Shown: positions 55,825 to 63,539 of the stretch, piece by piece
How positions within the stretch are numbered: position 1 is the first letter of the stretch
Layout: each line of letters begins with the position of its first letter
Origin: an uncultured Aquimarina sp.
Lineage (GTDB): Bacteria > Bacteroidota > Bacteroidia > Flavobacteriales > Flavobacteriaceae
Assembly: GCF_947492965.1 (NCBI RefSeq)
Contig: NZ_CANLOZ010000001.1
Span: 434,001 to 498,000, forward strand
DNA: 64,000 bases
Reading direction: 5' to 3'
Position numbers and translations under genes: made by a program
The notes under the pieces: model-generated
Told to the model about the DNA's origin: nothing
Seen by the model: the letters and a program-made list of their open reading frames with translations, nothing else
The model's database searches: none

Positions 55825-55859
55825 AAAAGAAAAGGGTAGGTGATACCCTTTTCTTTTTG
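55825..55859. terminator. intrinsic terminator after flotillin gene
   Basis: GAAAAGGGTA / TACCCTTTTC with A- and T-rich flanks lies 28 bp past the flotillin stop. It separates the PspA-flotillin transcript from the tail-anchored/ATPase genes. Confidence 0.82.
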
Positions 55860-55886
55860 TTTTCTCTGCACAGAGAGAAGTTTATA

Positions 55887-57986
55887 TTATTTCAATTTCT
55901 TGTCTGAAATTCCTAATCCTTTAGCTAGATTAAACAGGTTACTAAACAAGGTGTTTTCTTCTTCGTTAGTAGATTTCTGTTTTAAATCCATTAGGATATT
56001 GGCAATCGTTAGATTTTTGATGTCTTCAGAGGAGATTCCGTATTTGGTAGCAAACTCTCTTACTTTTTCTAAAAGGTTTCCTTTTACATCATCACTTCCT
56101 AGAATAGCATCTTTTACTTCTTGTACCGTACTAGAATGTTGTACCAATCTATCGTATCCTTTAGCTTTGGTAATTTGACCAATAATTTGCTCGAAGAACA
56201 TAGTTTCACCACCTACAATATCAATATTGGCAGCTTTTAATGCAGCTCCGATAACATCTGCTTGCGCAAAAGCAATCTCTTTCTGAATATTGATTTGTGC
56301 AAGATCCACTTGTAATTCCTTATCTAATTTCAACTTGAATTCTTCGTGTTCTTTACCAACACCATCCAGCTTCTTCATTGCTTCTGCTTTCTCTTCGATT
56401 CCGGCAGCTTCTGCTAACGCAATTTCTTTATCACCTATAGCCTTTGCTAGTGCTTTTTCTTTAATCACTTCAGCTTCTGCAATTCCTTCTTCTTTAACAG
56501 CTTCTGCTTTTGCAAGAATACCTGCAGCTTCTGCTTTTGCTTTTTTCTCGATGATATTCGCTTCCACTAATCCCTGACGCTCGTTAGCATCTGCTTTGGC
56601 ATGCATTACTTGTGCTTCAGACATTCCAATAGTAGCTTCTTCTTTAGCTTGTGCTTCTGCCAATGTTTTACGAGCTTCCGCTTCTTTTTCACTAGCTTCT
56701 TTTTGCGCTTGTGCTTCGATATTGATTTCTTCAGCTTTTTGCTTAGCAGCTTCTTTTTGCGCTTCCGCAGCTTTGATTGTAGAGATCAACGCTTCTTCTG
56801 CATTTGCTTCAGCAATGGTAATTTTTACTTGCTTCTCACGATTTGCAGTTTTGAATGCTTCGATATCTTTCATGTTTTCTTGCTCTTCGACCACGCCTTT
56901 TTCTAGCATCACGCGATCACGAATCACATCCTGAATGTTCTTTTTCTCTACTTCAACTACCTTCTCTTTTTCTATTTGTGCTAAGGTTACAATTCGCTCA
57001 CGCTCTGTTGCCTCTAGCATTCTATCTTTTTCTACTCTTTCTGTTTCTACAGCATTAGTACGTTGCTTGTTTTTCTCAGCAACAATAATTTGACGTTGCA
57101 TATTTTCTTCAGCAACTTTTACTTTCTCTTCGGTAGCAATACGTGCTGTTTCAGATTTAAGTCTTTCTTCTTCTCCTACTTTTAATATTTCAGCTTCTTC
57201 ACGCGCTTTGATATTAGCAATTTCTCTTCTTTGCTGTTCTTCTTTTTCTGCCAATTGCTTATCAAGTTCTAAAATAGCTTCTCGTGCTTCTACGTCTTGC
57301 TTACGAATAACTTTTTCCTCATCGCGCTTGATCAGATTAGATTTTACATTCTGTGCAGCAGTTAACTCAGTGATTTTCTTAATACCTTCAGCATCCAGAA
57401 TATTATCTGGTTTCATAACGCTTAGTGAAGTTTGTTCTAAGTCATCGATTGCGCAATCATCTAACACGTATCCATTTAGATCTGTACCAATGATATTTAC
57501 AATTTCATCTCTAAATTCTCTACGCGCTTCATATAACTCTACAAATTCAAACTTTTTTCCTACTGTTTTTAACGCTTCAGAGAACTTAGCATCGAATAAA
57601 CTTCTCAGTGTGTCAATTTCTGAAGCTCTGGCACATCCGATAGTTTGAGCCACGTTAATAATGTCTTCGACAGATTTGTTTACTCTTACGAAAAATGCAA
57701 CTTTAATATCTGCACGGATATTATCTTTACAGATTAACCCATTAGTTCCTGTTCTTTCTATTTCTATTTTTTTGATAGAAATATCCATGATTTCGACCTT
57801 ATGTAATACGGGAATTACATACAGACCTTTATCAAATGCAACTGCCGTTCCTCCAAAACCTGTTCTTACAAGAGATTCTCCTTGAGGTATCTTTTTGTAA
57901 AAAATTGCAATTATTATAAAGTATAGTATAATGAGAAGTACTATCGATACCACGACTACAATAGCTATTGATCCTATATTGCCCAT
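55887..57986 (-). CDS. flotillin-family (SPFH) membrane scaffold protein
   Basis: A 699-aa protein. It has an N-terminal membrane helix (about 5-30), an SPFH/band-7 domain (about 35-190: VRTGFGGTAVAFDKGLYVIP, DNIRADIKVAFFVRVNKS, IGTDLNGYVLDDCAID), and about 370 residues of Glu/Ala/Lys-rich coiled coil. A conserved C-terminal part follows (about 590-690). It should oligomerise into membrane microdomains (YqiK/FloT type). Neighbouring PspA and OB-fold genes match known flotillin operons. Confidence 0.92.
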   Translation of the reverse strand: MGNIGSIAIVVVVSIVLLIILYFIIIAIFYKKIPQGESLVRTGFGGTAVAFDKGLYVIPVLHKVEIMDISIKKIEIERTGTNGLICKDNIRADIKVAFFVRVNKSVEDIINVAQTIGCARASEIDTLRSLFDAKFSEALKTVGKKFEFVELYEARREFRDEIVNIIGTDLNGYVLDDCAIDDLEQTSLSVMKPDNILDAEGIKKITELTAAQNVKSNLIKRDEEKVIRKQDVEAREAILELDKQLAEKEEQQRREIANIKAREEAEILKVGEEERLKSETARIATEEKVKVAEENMQRQIIVAEKNKQRTNAVETERVEKDRMLEATERERIVTLAQIEKEKVVEVEKKNIQDVIRDRVMLEKGVVEEQENMKDIEAFKTANREKQVKITIAEANAEEALISTIKAAEAQKEAAKQKAEEINIEAQAQKEASEKEAEARKTLAEAQAKEEATIGMSEAQVMHAKADANERQGLVEANIIEKKAKAEAAGILAKAEAVKEEGIAEAEVIKEKALAKAIGDKEIALAEAAGIEEKAEAMKKLDGVGKEHEEFKLKLDKELQVDLAQINIQKEIAFAQADVIGAALKAANIDIVGGETMFFEQIIGQITKAKGYDRLVQHSSTVQEVKDAILGSDDVKGNLLEKVREFATKYGISSEDIKNLTIANILMDLKQKSTNEEENTLFSNLFNLAKGLGISDKKLK

Positions 57987-58043
57987 AGATGTTAAGTTAT
58001 TTAGTTAATATTATTTGATTGTTTTGTTTATATAATTAATTGT

Positions 58044-58598
58044 TTAAGTTTCATTTTCTACTATGTCATAAATGGCGCAGTCATCTATACTATACCCGTT
58101 ATGATCTGTACCAAGATGGTGGACGATTTCATCTCTAAATACATCTCGGTTTTCTAATATCTCTTCTTTATTAAAACGATAAGCTATTGTCTTTAGAGTT
58201 TCTTCAAATTTTACTCTAAATAGATTGCTTATTTCATCGTTATTAAATGTTCTTTCGCAACCAAAAGTTTGAGCCACCCGAATCATATCTTCAACACTTC
58301 TATTTATTCGAACAAAAAAAGCAGCTTTTAGTTCTATTTGCTTATTGTTTTTGCAAATCAACGCTTCCGATTTGATTCGGTGTATGTCAACTTTTTTTAT
58401 AGTTAAATCAATTTTGTCTAATTTATGAACAAAGGGGATTGTTAATATTCCTCTATCAAAAACAACCTTAGTTCCTCCAAATCCACTTCTTATCAATGCT
58501 TGTCCTTGAGTTACTTTTTTATAAAATATTAAAAGTAATATGACCAAGGTCGAAATACCAATTATTACTATTGCAGCAGTTGTTAAAATATTAGTCAT
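58044..58598 (-). CDS. half-flotillin: membrane helix plus SPFH domain only
   Basis: A 184-aa protein matching the first 190 residues of the downstream flotillin (IRSGFGGTKVVFDRGILTIP, AAFFVRINRSVEDMIRVAQT, GTDHNGYSIDDCAIYDI). It stops at the end of SPFH without the coiled coil. The sequence has diverged throughout without stop codons, so it appears maintained. It may cap or modulate flotillin assembly, or be a duplication remnant. Confidence 0.82.
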   Translation of the reverse strand: MTNILTTAAIVIIGISTLVILLLIFYKKVTQGQALIRSGFGGTKVVFDRGILTIPFVHKLDKIDLTIKKVDIHRIKSEALICKNNKQIELKAAFFVRINRSVEDMIRVAQTFGCERTFNNDEISNLFRVKFEETLKTIAYRFNKEEILENRDVFRDEIVHHLGTDHNGYSIDDCAIYDIVENET

Positions 58599-58606
58599 TT
58601 ATATTT

Positions 58607-59338
58607 TCAATATGTTGAAGGCTGGACAATGTATAATGGTTTATTCTTTACTTGATTTATGATTTCCACCTTTGTATTTGCAGCTATCTCAATTCCATCT
58701 TTAGATTTTACCATAACCTTTATAGGGTCTGATTGAATTTTAATTTCTAATGTTGATATTTTTTCACCAAAAAGAGGACTTTGTAAAATCCCTTCTCGAC
58801 CAAGTAATTCTAGTTTACTCTCACCTTTGTTATTAAAATTTGTAAAAAATCGTTTAAAAGGTGTAGTGATAATTTTTGTAATAATTAAAGCAGGTAAAAT
58901 ACTTCCAAAGAAAAAGACAAATCCAAAATCATTATTATAACTGTGTGTGACTGATGTTCCTGTCATTGTTAATGCCCACCAGAATAGTACAAAAAATGTG
59001 AAAGTGAACATAAAAGGAAGTCCTACAAAATTGAAATAAATCAGAAATATTTGAAAGAAATTCAACTTGCCACGGCGTCGTATAACATCTTCTTTTTTTA
59101 CTTCCGTATTGGAGATATCCTGGACATCTAGGTTTGCTCTGGCATCAAATTCTGCTTCCGCATCTACATCCATATCCACGTCTACATCTGCATCTACATC
59201 GATATCTATATCTGCATCGAATAAGTCTAAGTCTAATCCAGAAAGTGTAGTTAATAGCCAATATAGAATAAGCAAACCAAATAAAATCGTTAAAGGTAAA
59301 TTAACGTTAGATATGGCTATGTCGAATAATTCTTTCAA
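58607..59338 (-). CDS. YqiJ/NfeD-like membrane protein with OB-fold
   Basis: A 243-aa protein. The first helix (about 13-30) is followed by a very Asp-rich segment (about 35-66, alternating Asp with Val, Ile, Ala). Two to three further helices come at about 95-160, and a C-terminal OB-like beta domain at about 175-235 (LLGREGILQSPLFGEKISTL). This matches proteins that pair with flotillins. The acidic stretch could bind cations (inference). Confidence 0.82.
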   Translation of the reverse strand: MKELFDIAISNVNLPLTILFGLLILYWLLTTLSGLDLDLFDADIDIDVDADVDVDMDVDAEAEFDARANLDVQDISNTEVKKEDVIRRRGKLNFFQIFLIYFNFVGLPFMFTFTFFVLFWWALTMTGTSVTHSYNNDFGFVFFFGSILPALIITKIITTPFKRFFTNFNNKGESKLELLGREGILQSPLFGEKISTLEIKIQSDPIKVMVKSKDGIEIAANTKVEIINQVKNKPLYIVQPSTY

Positions 59339-59373
59339 TGTTTTAGTTGTTTAGTAAGTTAATTGTTATCTCA

Positions 59374-59490
59374 TTAATTATCCCTCTTTTCAAAATCTTC
59401 AGTTTGATAGATTTTTATTCTTCGTATTGCTAGATAAATCAGAGCAACGAGGATACTTGTCCAAAAAATACCTATAAATAATGCTCCCAT
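59374..59490 (-). CDS. 38-aa single-pass membrane protein
   Basis: On the minus strand the ATG at 59490 opens 38 codons: helix ALFIGIFWTSILVALIYLAI, then a basic-acidic tail RRIKIYQTEDFEKRDN. It lies 7 bp after the YbjQ gene and 35 bp before the OB-fold gene, in the same direction. Small membrane proteins are typical companions of PspA systems, but no homology is claimed. Confidence 0.6.
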   Translation of the reverse strand: MGALFIGIFWTSILVALIYLAIRRIKIYQTEDFEKRDN

Positions 59491-59497
59491 CTTCTTA

Positions 59498-59812
59498 TTA
59501 TTTAAGTTTTACTGCGGTTCCATAGGCAAGGATTTCTGAAGCTCCTTGCATAACCATAGCGGTAGTCAATCTTACATTAATAACCGCATCTGCTCCTAAT
59601 CGTTGCGCATCCTGATGCATTCTTTGTAAAGCTTGTTCTCTGGACTGCGCCTGCAGTTTGGTGTATTCTTCTATTTCTCCTCCTACAATATTTTTTAGCC
59701 CTGCAAAAACATCTCTACCAATATTTCTGGCTCTCACTGTACTTCCTCTTGCAATTCCTAAAATTTCAATAACTTCCTTATTAGGTATCTTTTCTGTCGT
59801 AGATGTTACCAT
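59498..59812 (-). CDS. YbjQ/UPF0145 family protein
   Basis: A 104-aa protein with the family pattern: GIARGSTVRARNIGRDVFAG, LQAQSREQALQRMHQDAQRL, GADAVINVRL and GASEILAYGTAV. It forms pentameric beta-alpha assemblies in known structures; its role is unknown. It is part of the flotillin transcript direction. Confidence 0.9.
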   Translation of the reverse strand: MVTSTTEKIPNKEVIEILGIARGSTVRARNIGRDVFAGLKNIVGGEIEEYTKLQAQSREQALQRMHQDAQRLGADAVINVRLTTAMVMQGASEILAYGTAVKLK

Positions 59813-60042
59813 GATTTATTAGTTTTTTTGTTATTATTTTTTGAGTAGATCAAAAGCATCTGATAATCAATTACTTGATTGGATTCGATAAGATCTTATA
59901 ATAGTCTATTGTTTCTTTGTTTTTTGTAGGAAACATAGAAAATGTCATTAACCTGTCTTTGACCTTCAAAAAAAATAGTCAATACTTTATTTTTAAGTTA
60001 CCAGTTAAGGTTGCAAGTTAGTGCCTTAAAGCTTTAAAATGT

Positions 60043-60060
60043 TACCCCTTTTCTGGGGTT
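60043..60060 (-). terminator. weak hairpin after pspA
   Basis: ACCCC / GGGGT with a 6-8-nt loop lies 8 bp past the pspA stop on the minus strand. It is followed by AT-rich but not purely U sequence. It may reduce read-through into the flotillin genes. Confidence 0.4.
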
Positions 60061-60067
60061 TTTTGAA

Positions 60068-60775
60068 TTACGAGTCTTTCATTCCAAGCTGTTCTTTTAG
60101 CTTAGCTAAATCGTCTTCTGCATTCGTTCGCGTTACATCAACAGCTTTGTCTAATTCTTCGTCTATAGATTTAGAAGCGTTTGCAATATCACCATAAGCT
60201 TCTGCTAAAGCTTCTTCCTGATTTACTTTGTCCTTCATTCTTTCCAACATAGAAACAGTACTAGAACTATCTATTTCTGCCATTTGCTTATTCACATTTT
60301 TGGTAGCAGCCGAAACTTTTACTCTTGCTTTTAAAGTTTTTAGCTCGTTTTCCCACTTGCTAATGTTTTGTTTGATTTCGTCAACATTTTTTTCTAACTG
60401 AGATACGGATTTATCAAACTTTTCTGTTTCACCTTTACCACGAGTAACATGCTGTAGTGATTCTTCCTTTTTAATTAAAGCTTCTTTAGCTAATCTATCA
60501 GCCTCTGCAGTATCTAGATCTCCGCTTTGTGCTTTTTTTAGTATTAGCATAGCTTTTTGTTGGTAATCTTCTGCTTTAGCAGCAAATTCTTCTGTATCAT
60601 TTTTAGATCGAATTGCTAAAGCTTTTACCTGTGCTAAAGCTTCCAGGCTTTTTTCTAGATCAACTTTCATATCTCTAATTCCCTGCTCTGTCATCTTAAT
60701 AGGATCTTCCATTTTATCGATCGCAGAATGTGCTTCAGCTTCACCTATTTTAAATAGTCTTTTGAAAAAGTTCAT
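60068..60775 (-). CDS. pspA: PspA/IM30 (ESCRT-III-like) membrane-stress protein
   Basis: A 235-aa almost fully helical protein. The N-terminal amphipathic helix (FFKRLFKIGEAEAHSAIDKM) binds stressed membranes. The long coiled-coil hairpin follows, with the DPIKMTEQGIRDMK motif, and ends near GDIANASKSIDEELD. It repairs or stabilises the inner membrane. It starts 3 bp after the Tir-chaperone-like gene. Confidence 0.93.
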   Translation of the reverse strand: MNFFKRLFKIGEAEAHSAIDKMEDPIKMTEQGIRDMKVDLEKSLEALAQVKALAIRSKNDTEEFAAKAEDYQQKAMLILKKAQSGDLDTAEADRLAKEALIKKEESLQHVTRGKGETEKFDKSVSQLEKNVDEIKQNISKWENELKTLKARVKVSAATKNVNKQMAEIDSSSTVSMLERMKDKVNQEEALAEAYGDIANASKSIDEELDKAVDVTRTNAEDDLAKLKEQLGMKDS

Positions 60776-60778
60776 AAT

Positions 60779-61174
60779 TTAATATTTTGAAAAATTTATA
60801 ATTTGTTCTGAGTATTCACTTAATAATAATCCTAGTGAGTTTAATGTTCCTTCTAATTCATTAAGATCTAAGTTTTCTATTTGTAATGTATCTCTGAAGA
60901 TTACCTTTTCACCAGTTTCATCTAGGACAAATGCTCCATGAACAATATCTCTATTCTTTTGAAGTAAGCTACGATACACTAGTTCATTCTTATTTTTTAT
61001 ATTAAAAATGTGTTGTTCAATGATCAAAATAGGTGGTGCAACACCTAGGATCAAGTTTTTAATCCCTTCATTTTCTTTACTAATCATTATAATTCCATCG
61101 CCGTTATTTTCGTGGATGATGTTGAAATTAAGGGTTAGTAAATATTCTTTCACCAGTTGGAAGTGATCTTGCAT
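60779..61174 (-). CDS. YbjN/Tir-chaperone-like protein
   Basis: A 131-aa small alpha-beta protein with the fold pattern of CesT/YbjN-type chaperones. It has an N-terminal helix (QLVKEYLLTLNFNI), central strands (GDGIIMISKENEGI, APPILIIEQHIFNI), a helix (NELVYRSLLQKNRDIVHGAF) and a C-terminal helix. It heads the PspA operon and may bind one of its products. Confidence 0.7.
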   Translation of the reverse strand: MQDHFQLVKEYLLTLNFNIIHENNGDGIIMISKENEGIKNLILGVAPPILIIEQHIFNIKNKNELVYRSLLQKNRDIVHGAFVLDETGEKVIFRDTLQIENLDLNELEGTLNSLGLLLSEYSEQIINFSKY

Positions 61175-61235
61175 ATGATGGTTGTTTTGATTGATAATTA
61201 GTAATTTATTCGCTGTTTGTGACTTAGTATCAATA

Positions 61236-61307
61236 TTACAAAAAGTAAGATAATTTTTCTACTATATCGACGGCTAAATTGGCAATGTATTGTACTACGG
61301 ATATCAT
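61236..61307 (-). CDS. possible 23-aa amphipathic peptide
   Basis: On the minus strand ATG (61307) to TAA gives 23 residues (MISVVQYIANLAVD, then IVEKLSYFL). Polar residues recur every three to four positions, as in an amphipathic helix. It lies directly upstream of the PspA operon, in its direction. It may be chance; a short frame in AT-rich DNA is weak evidence. Confidence 0.25.
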   Translation of the reverse strand: MISVVQYIANLAVDIVEKLSYFL

Positions 61308-61360
61308 GGGTATGTTGTTGTTTTATGATTAATGAATTTAGTTATGGTGCTAAAATTTTT

Positions 61361-61449
61361 AGTATACACTATGATTTTGCCCAAAATCATTATACTTTTA
61401 AAAAGTATTTCTACTAAAATTAGCATTTATTAAATATATTAGCTAATAT
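61361..61449. promoter_or_regulatory. operator region between XRE regulator and PspA operon
   Basis: AGTATA (61361-61366) and TATACT (61391-61396) flank the perfect dyad ATGATTTTG-CC-CAAAATCAT (61371-61390). A second perfect palindrome, ATATTAGCTAATAT, lies at 61436-61449. TTAGC recurs at 61420, 61440 and 61495. This 328-bp divergent gap probably holds promoters for both directions, controlled by the XRE protein. Confidence 0.6.
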
Positions 61450-61502
61450 TGTTAGTGTAAAAGTACAATAATTTTTTATAATTGCAAATAAAATTAGCAA
61501 AA

Positions 61503-62261
61503 ATGTCATTTTTTGGAAAAAATATTAAAAAAATTAGAAGTGTAAAGAGTTTAAGTCAACAAGCTTTTGCAGAGCTATTTGACTTAAAAAGAGGGACTTT
61601 AGGTGCGTATGAGGAAGGTAGGAGTGAGCCTAAAATAGATACGATAATAAAAATAGCTAATTATTTTAGCATAGCTATAGATAAGCTGCTAACGGATGAA
61701 CTGACGGTAAATGAACTTTTAAAGTTTAAAGGAGATCTCACTACCTATGCAGAGGATATAAAGAGAGAACAATTTGCTGTGATACCTTGTATAACAGAAA
61801 GTACAGCTGGAGAATATATCTCATTATATACTAAAGACAACTTTATAAAAGAGTTACCTACAATTCAATTACCAGTAAATCCTGCTAAAAAGTTTAGAGG
61901 CTATACGGTATTGAATTTAGAAATGACAAATCATGATCAAGGTTTTTATCCAAAGGATATCGTTATAGGAGAAGAAGTCCCTTCTAATGTCATTAAGAAA
62001 TTGAATAATGGGACCTTGGTAGTAGCGTTAACAGATACTAAATTAATCTTTAGAAGATTGTATATAACAAACAACAATGTTGTTTTAAGAGCAGATCATA
62101 AAAATATAGAAGACGAAGAATATCCAATTTCTGAAATTAAAGAAATGTGGCGAGTACGTTATGTGTTTTGTAAACGTATTCCTGAGTTTGCGGATGGAAT
62201 GGAAGATAAATTACAAATGATAGAACAAGAGCTATTAAGAATGAAAGAAAAATTGAGATAA
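61503..62261 (+). CDS. XRE-family regulator with degenerate S24/LexA-like C-terminal domain
   Basis: A 252-aa protein. The N-terminal HTH is at about 5-60 (SQQAFAELFDLKRGTLGAYE). A C-terminal beta domain at about 90-225 resembles phage-repressor/LexA S24 domains (LEMTNHDQGFYPKDIVIGEE, KLNNGTLVVALTDTKLIFRR). The usual catalytic Ser (GDSM) is absent, so self-cleavage is not expected. It could sense stress by another route. The frame is open to a TTG at 61482, but the ATG at 61503 matches HTH starts. Confidence 0.82.
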   Translation: MSFFGKNIKKIRSVKSLSQQAFAELFDLKRGTLGAYEEGRSEPKIDTIIKIANYFSIAIDKLLTDELTVNELLKFKGDLTTYAEDIKREQFAVIPCITESTAGEYISLYTKDNFIKELPTIQLPVNPAKKFRGYTVLNLEMTNHDQGFYPKDIVIGEEVPSNVIKKLNNGTLVVALTDTKLIFRRLYITNNNVVLRADHKNIEDEEYPISEIKEMWRVRYVFCKRIPEFADGMEDKLQMIEQELLRMKEKLR

Positions 62262-62288
62262 AACTTATCATCAAAAGCAGCGTAATTT

Positions 62289-62319
62289 TAAAAAGAGGTG
62301 CAACGGCTCCTCTTTTTTT
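62289..62319 (+). terminator. intrinsic terminator
   Basis: AAAAAGAGG / CCTCTTTTT with a 10-nt loop and T-run closes the XRE gene. Confidence 0.88.
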
Positions 62320-62479
62320 GTAGTAAGTATATCATTAAAAGATGCGTATTCATCTGTTTTTCATTGTAAATTATAAAATTCTCCTAATTAGCGTGTTGCT
62401 CAATATTTTTTTGATATCTTCCATTGGTTAATAAAGACATTAGCGTAAATTCCAATATAAATATTGCAACTCCATTTTG

Positions 62480-62947
62480 ATGAATACAATTTTTGATGCG
62501 ATCCGTTCTCAGAATTTAGAAGCGGTAGATAGCTTTCTAAAAAAGGATCCAAGTTTAGTACATACAAAAGATCAAAGAGGATCTACACCTCTCTTACTTT
62601 CTACTTATTATGGTTTTTTGGATATAGCCAAATTGATTATAAGTCGAGGAGCGGATATTAATCAACAGGATGCTTCTGGGAATACCGCTTTGATGGGAGT
62701 TTGTTTTAAAGGGCATTATGAAATTGCAGAACTATTAATTTCTAATGGTGCAGATGTGGATATTAAAAGTTATAATGATGCCACGGCATTAATTTTTGCA
62801 GCTACTTTTGGTCAAAAAGAAATAATTAGATTATTGATTTCTAAAGGAGCAGATGTTACCATCAAAGATAATACCGGTCGAACAGCTGAAATGCATGCTC
62901 AAAGTCATGGAATTGATTTTGCTGAATTATTGAATGAAACAGAGTGA
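62480..62947 (+). CDS. ankyrin-repeat protein
   Basis: A 155-aa protein with four ankyrin repeats (GSTPLLLSTYYGFLDIAKLI, GNTALMGVCFKGHYEIAELL, NDATALIFAATFGQKEIIRL). There is no signal peptide. The ATG at 62480 is preferred to the TTG at 62477. The stop overlaps the next gene's GTG start by 4 bp. Confidence 0.88.
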   Translation: MNTIFDAIRSQNLEAVDSFLKKDPSLVHTKDQRGSTPLLLSTYYGFLDIAKLIISRGADINQQDASGNTALMGVCFKGHYEIAELLISNGADVDIKSYNDATALIFAATFGQKEIIRLLISKGADVTIKDNTGRTAEMHAQSHGIDFAELLNETE

Positions 62948-63528
62948 GTTTAGATTCTCATATAACAGATATAAAATCGGTTAATATACGTTCTATAAAT
63001 ATTAAAAGACGGTTATTAATGTCTCCTACTGCTGTAGGCACTCTTACGAAATATCTTCAAGATCATATTGGAACTGAAATATTGATTATTAATACCAACG
63101 TAGGTATGGAAATCTATTACTACGCTAAGAATGATCATAGTCATTTTATAAAAGAAACTGCTTTATTGCATACTATGAAGCTTGTGGATGCTTCGAAATT
63201 AAGATTTAAGAACTCTCTTAGTTCTGAAGAAGTTCGGAAAAATTTCACAGAGACTATAATTACTTTTGCACAATATCCACAACTATTCTTGGCGTATGCA
63301 AAGAAATTTATTCATTTAAGAAATAATAATTCTCAAAGCAGATACATCATGCCTGCTTTGAATAGTTTTTTTGAAGATGCAATGGCGTTTTTGGCTGAGA
63401 CAGGTAAAGTGCCACACTATGATAAAATTCAAAGAGCAAAAAATAAATCCCAGAAGTTAGATGGAAATCAAAAAATAATTTGCGATCTAATTTCTGAGAT
63501 TTTACTTAAGAAACATAGAAAAAACTAA
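62944..63528 (+). CDS. protein of unknown function coupled to ankyrin gene
   Basis: A 194-aa mostly helical soluble protein starting with GTG inside the ankyrin stop. The N-terminal part mixes strands (GTEILIINTNVGMEIYYYAK) and the C-terminal half is helical and basic. I do not recognise a family. Coupling suggests it works with the ankyrin protein. Confidence 0.65.
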   Translation: MSLDSHITDIKSVNIRSINIKRRLLMSPTAVGTLTKYLQDHIGTEILIINTNVGMEIYYYAKNDHSHFIKETALLHTMKLVDASKLRFKNSLSSEEVRKNFTETIITFAQYPQLFLAYAKKFIHLRNNNSQSRYIMPALNSFFEDAMAFLAETGKVPHYDKIQRAKNKSQKLDGNQKIICDLISEILLKKHRKN

Positions 63529-63539
63529 ATATCTATGTG

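Noticed and set aside
56596-57058. Long plus-strand frames opposite the flotillin coiled coil
   Set aside because: They are Ser/Cys/Phe-rich shadows caused by Glu/Ala/Lys codon bias on the coding strand.
59855-59945. 25-codon minus-strand frame (MTFSMFPTKNKETI...) between pspA and ybjQ
   Set aside because: Short, no membrane or leader features, AT-rich context; chance is likely.
61236-61307. Identity with phenol-soluble modulins
   Set aside because: Only a general amphipathic pattern is shared; the lineage and lack of sequence support make homology unfounded.
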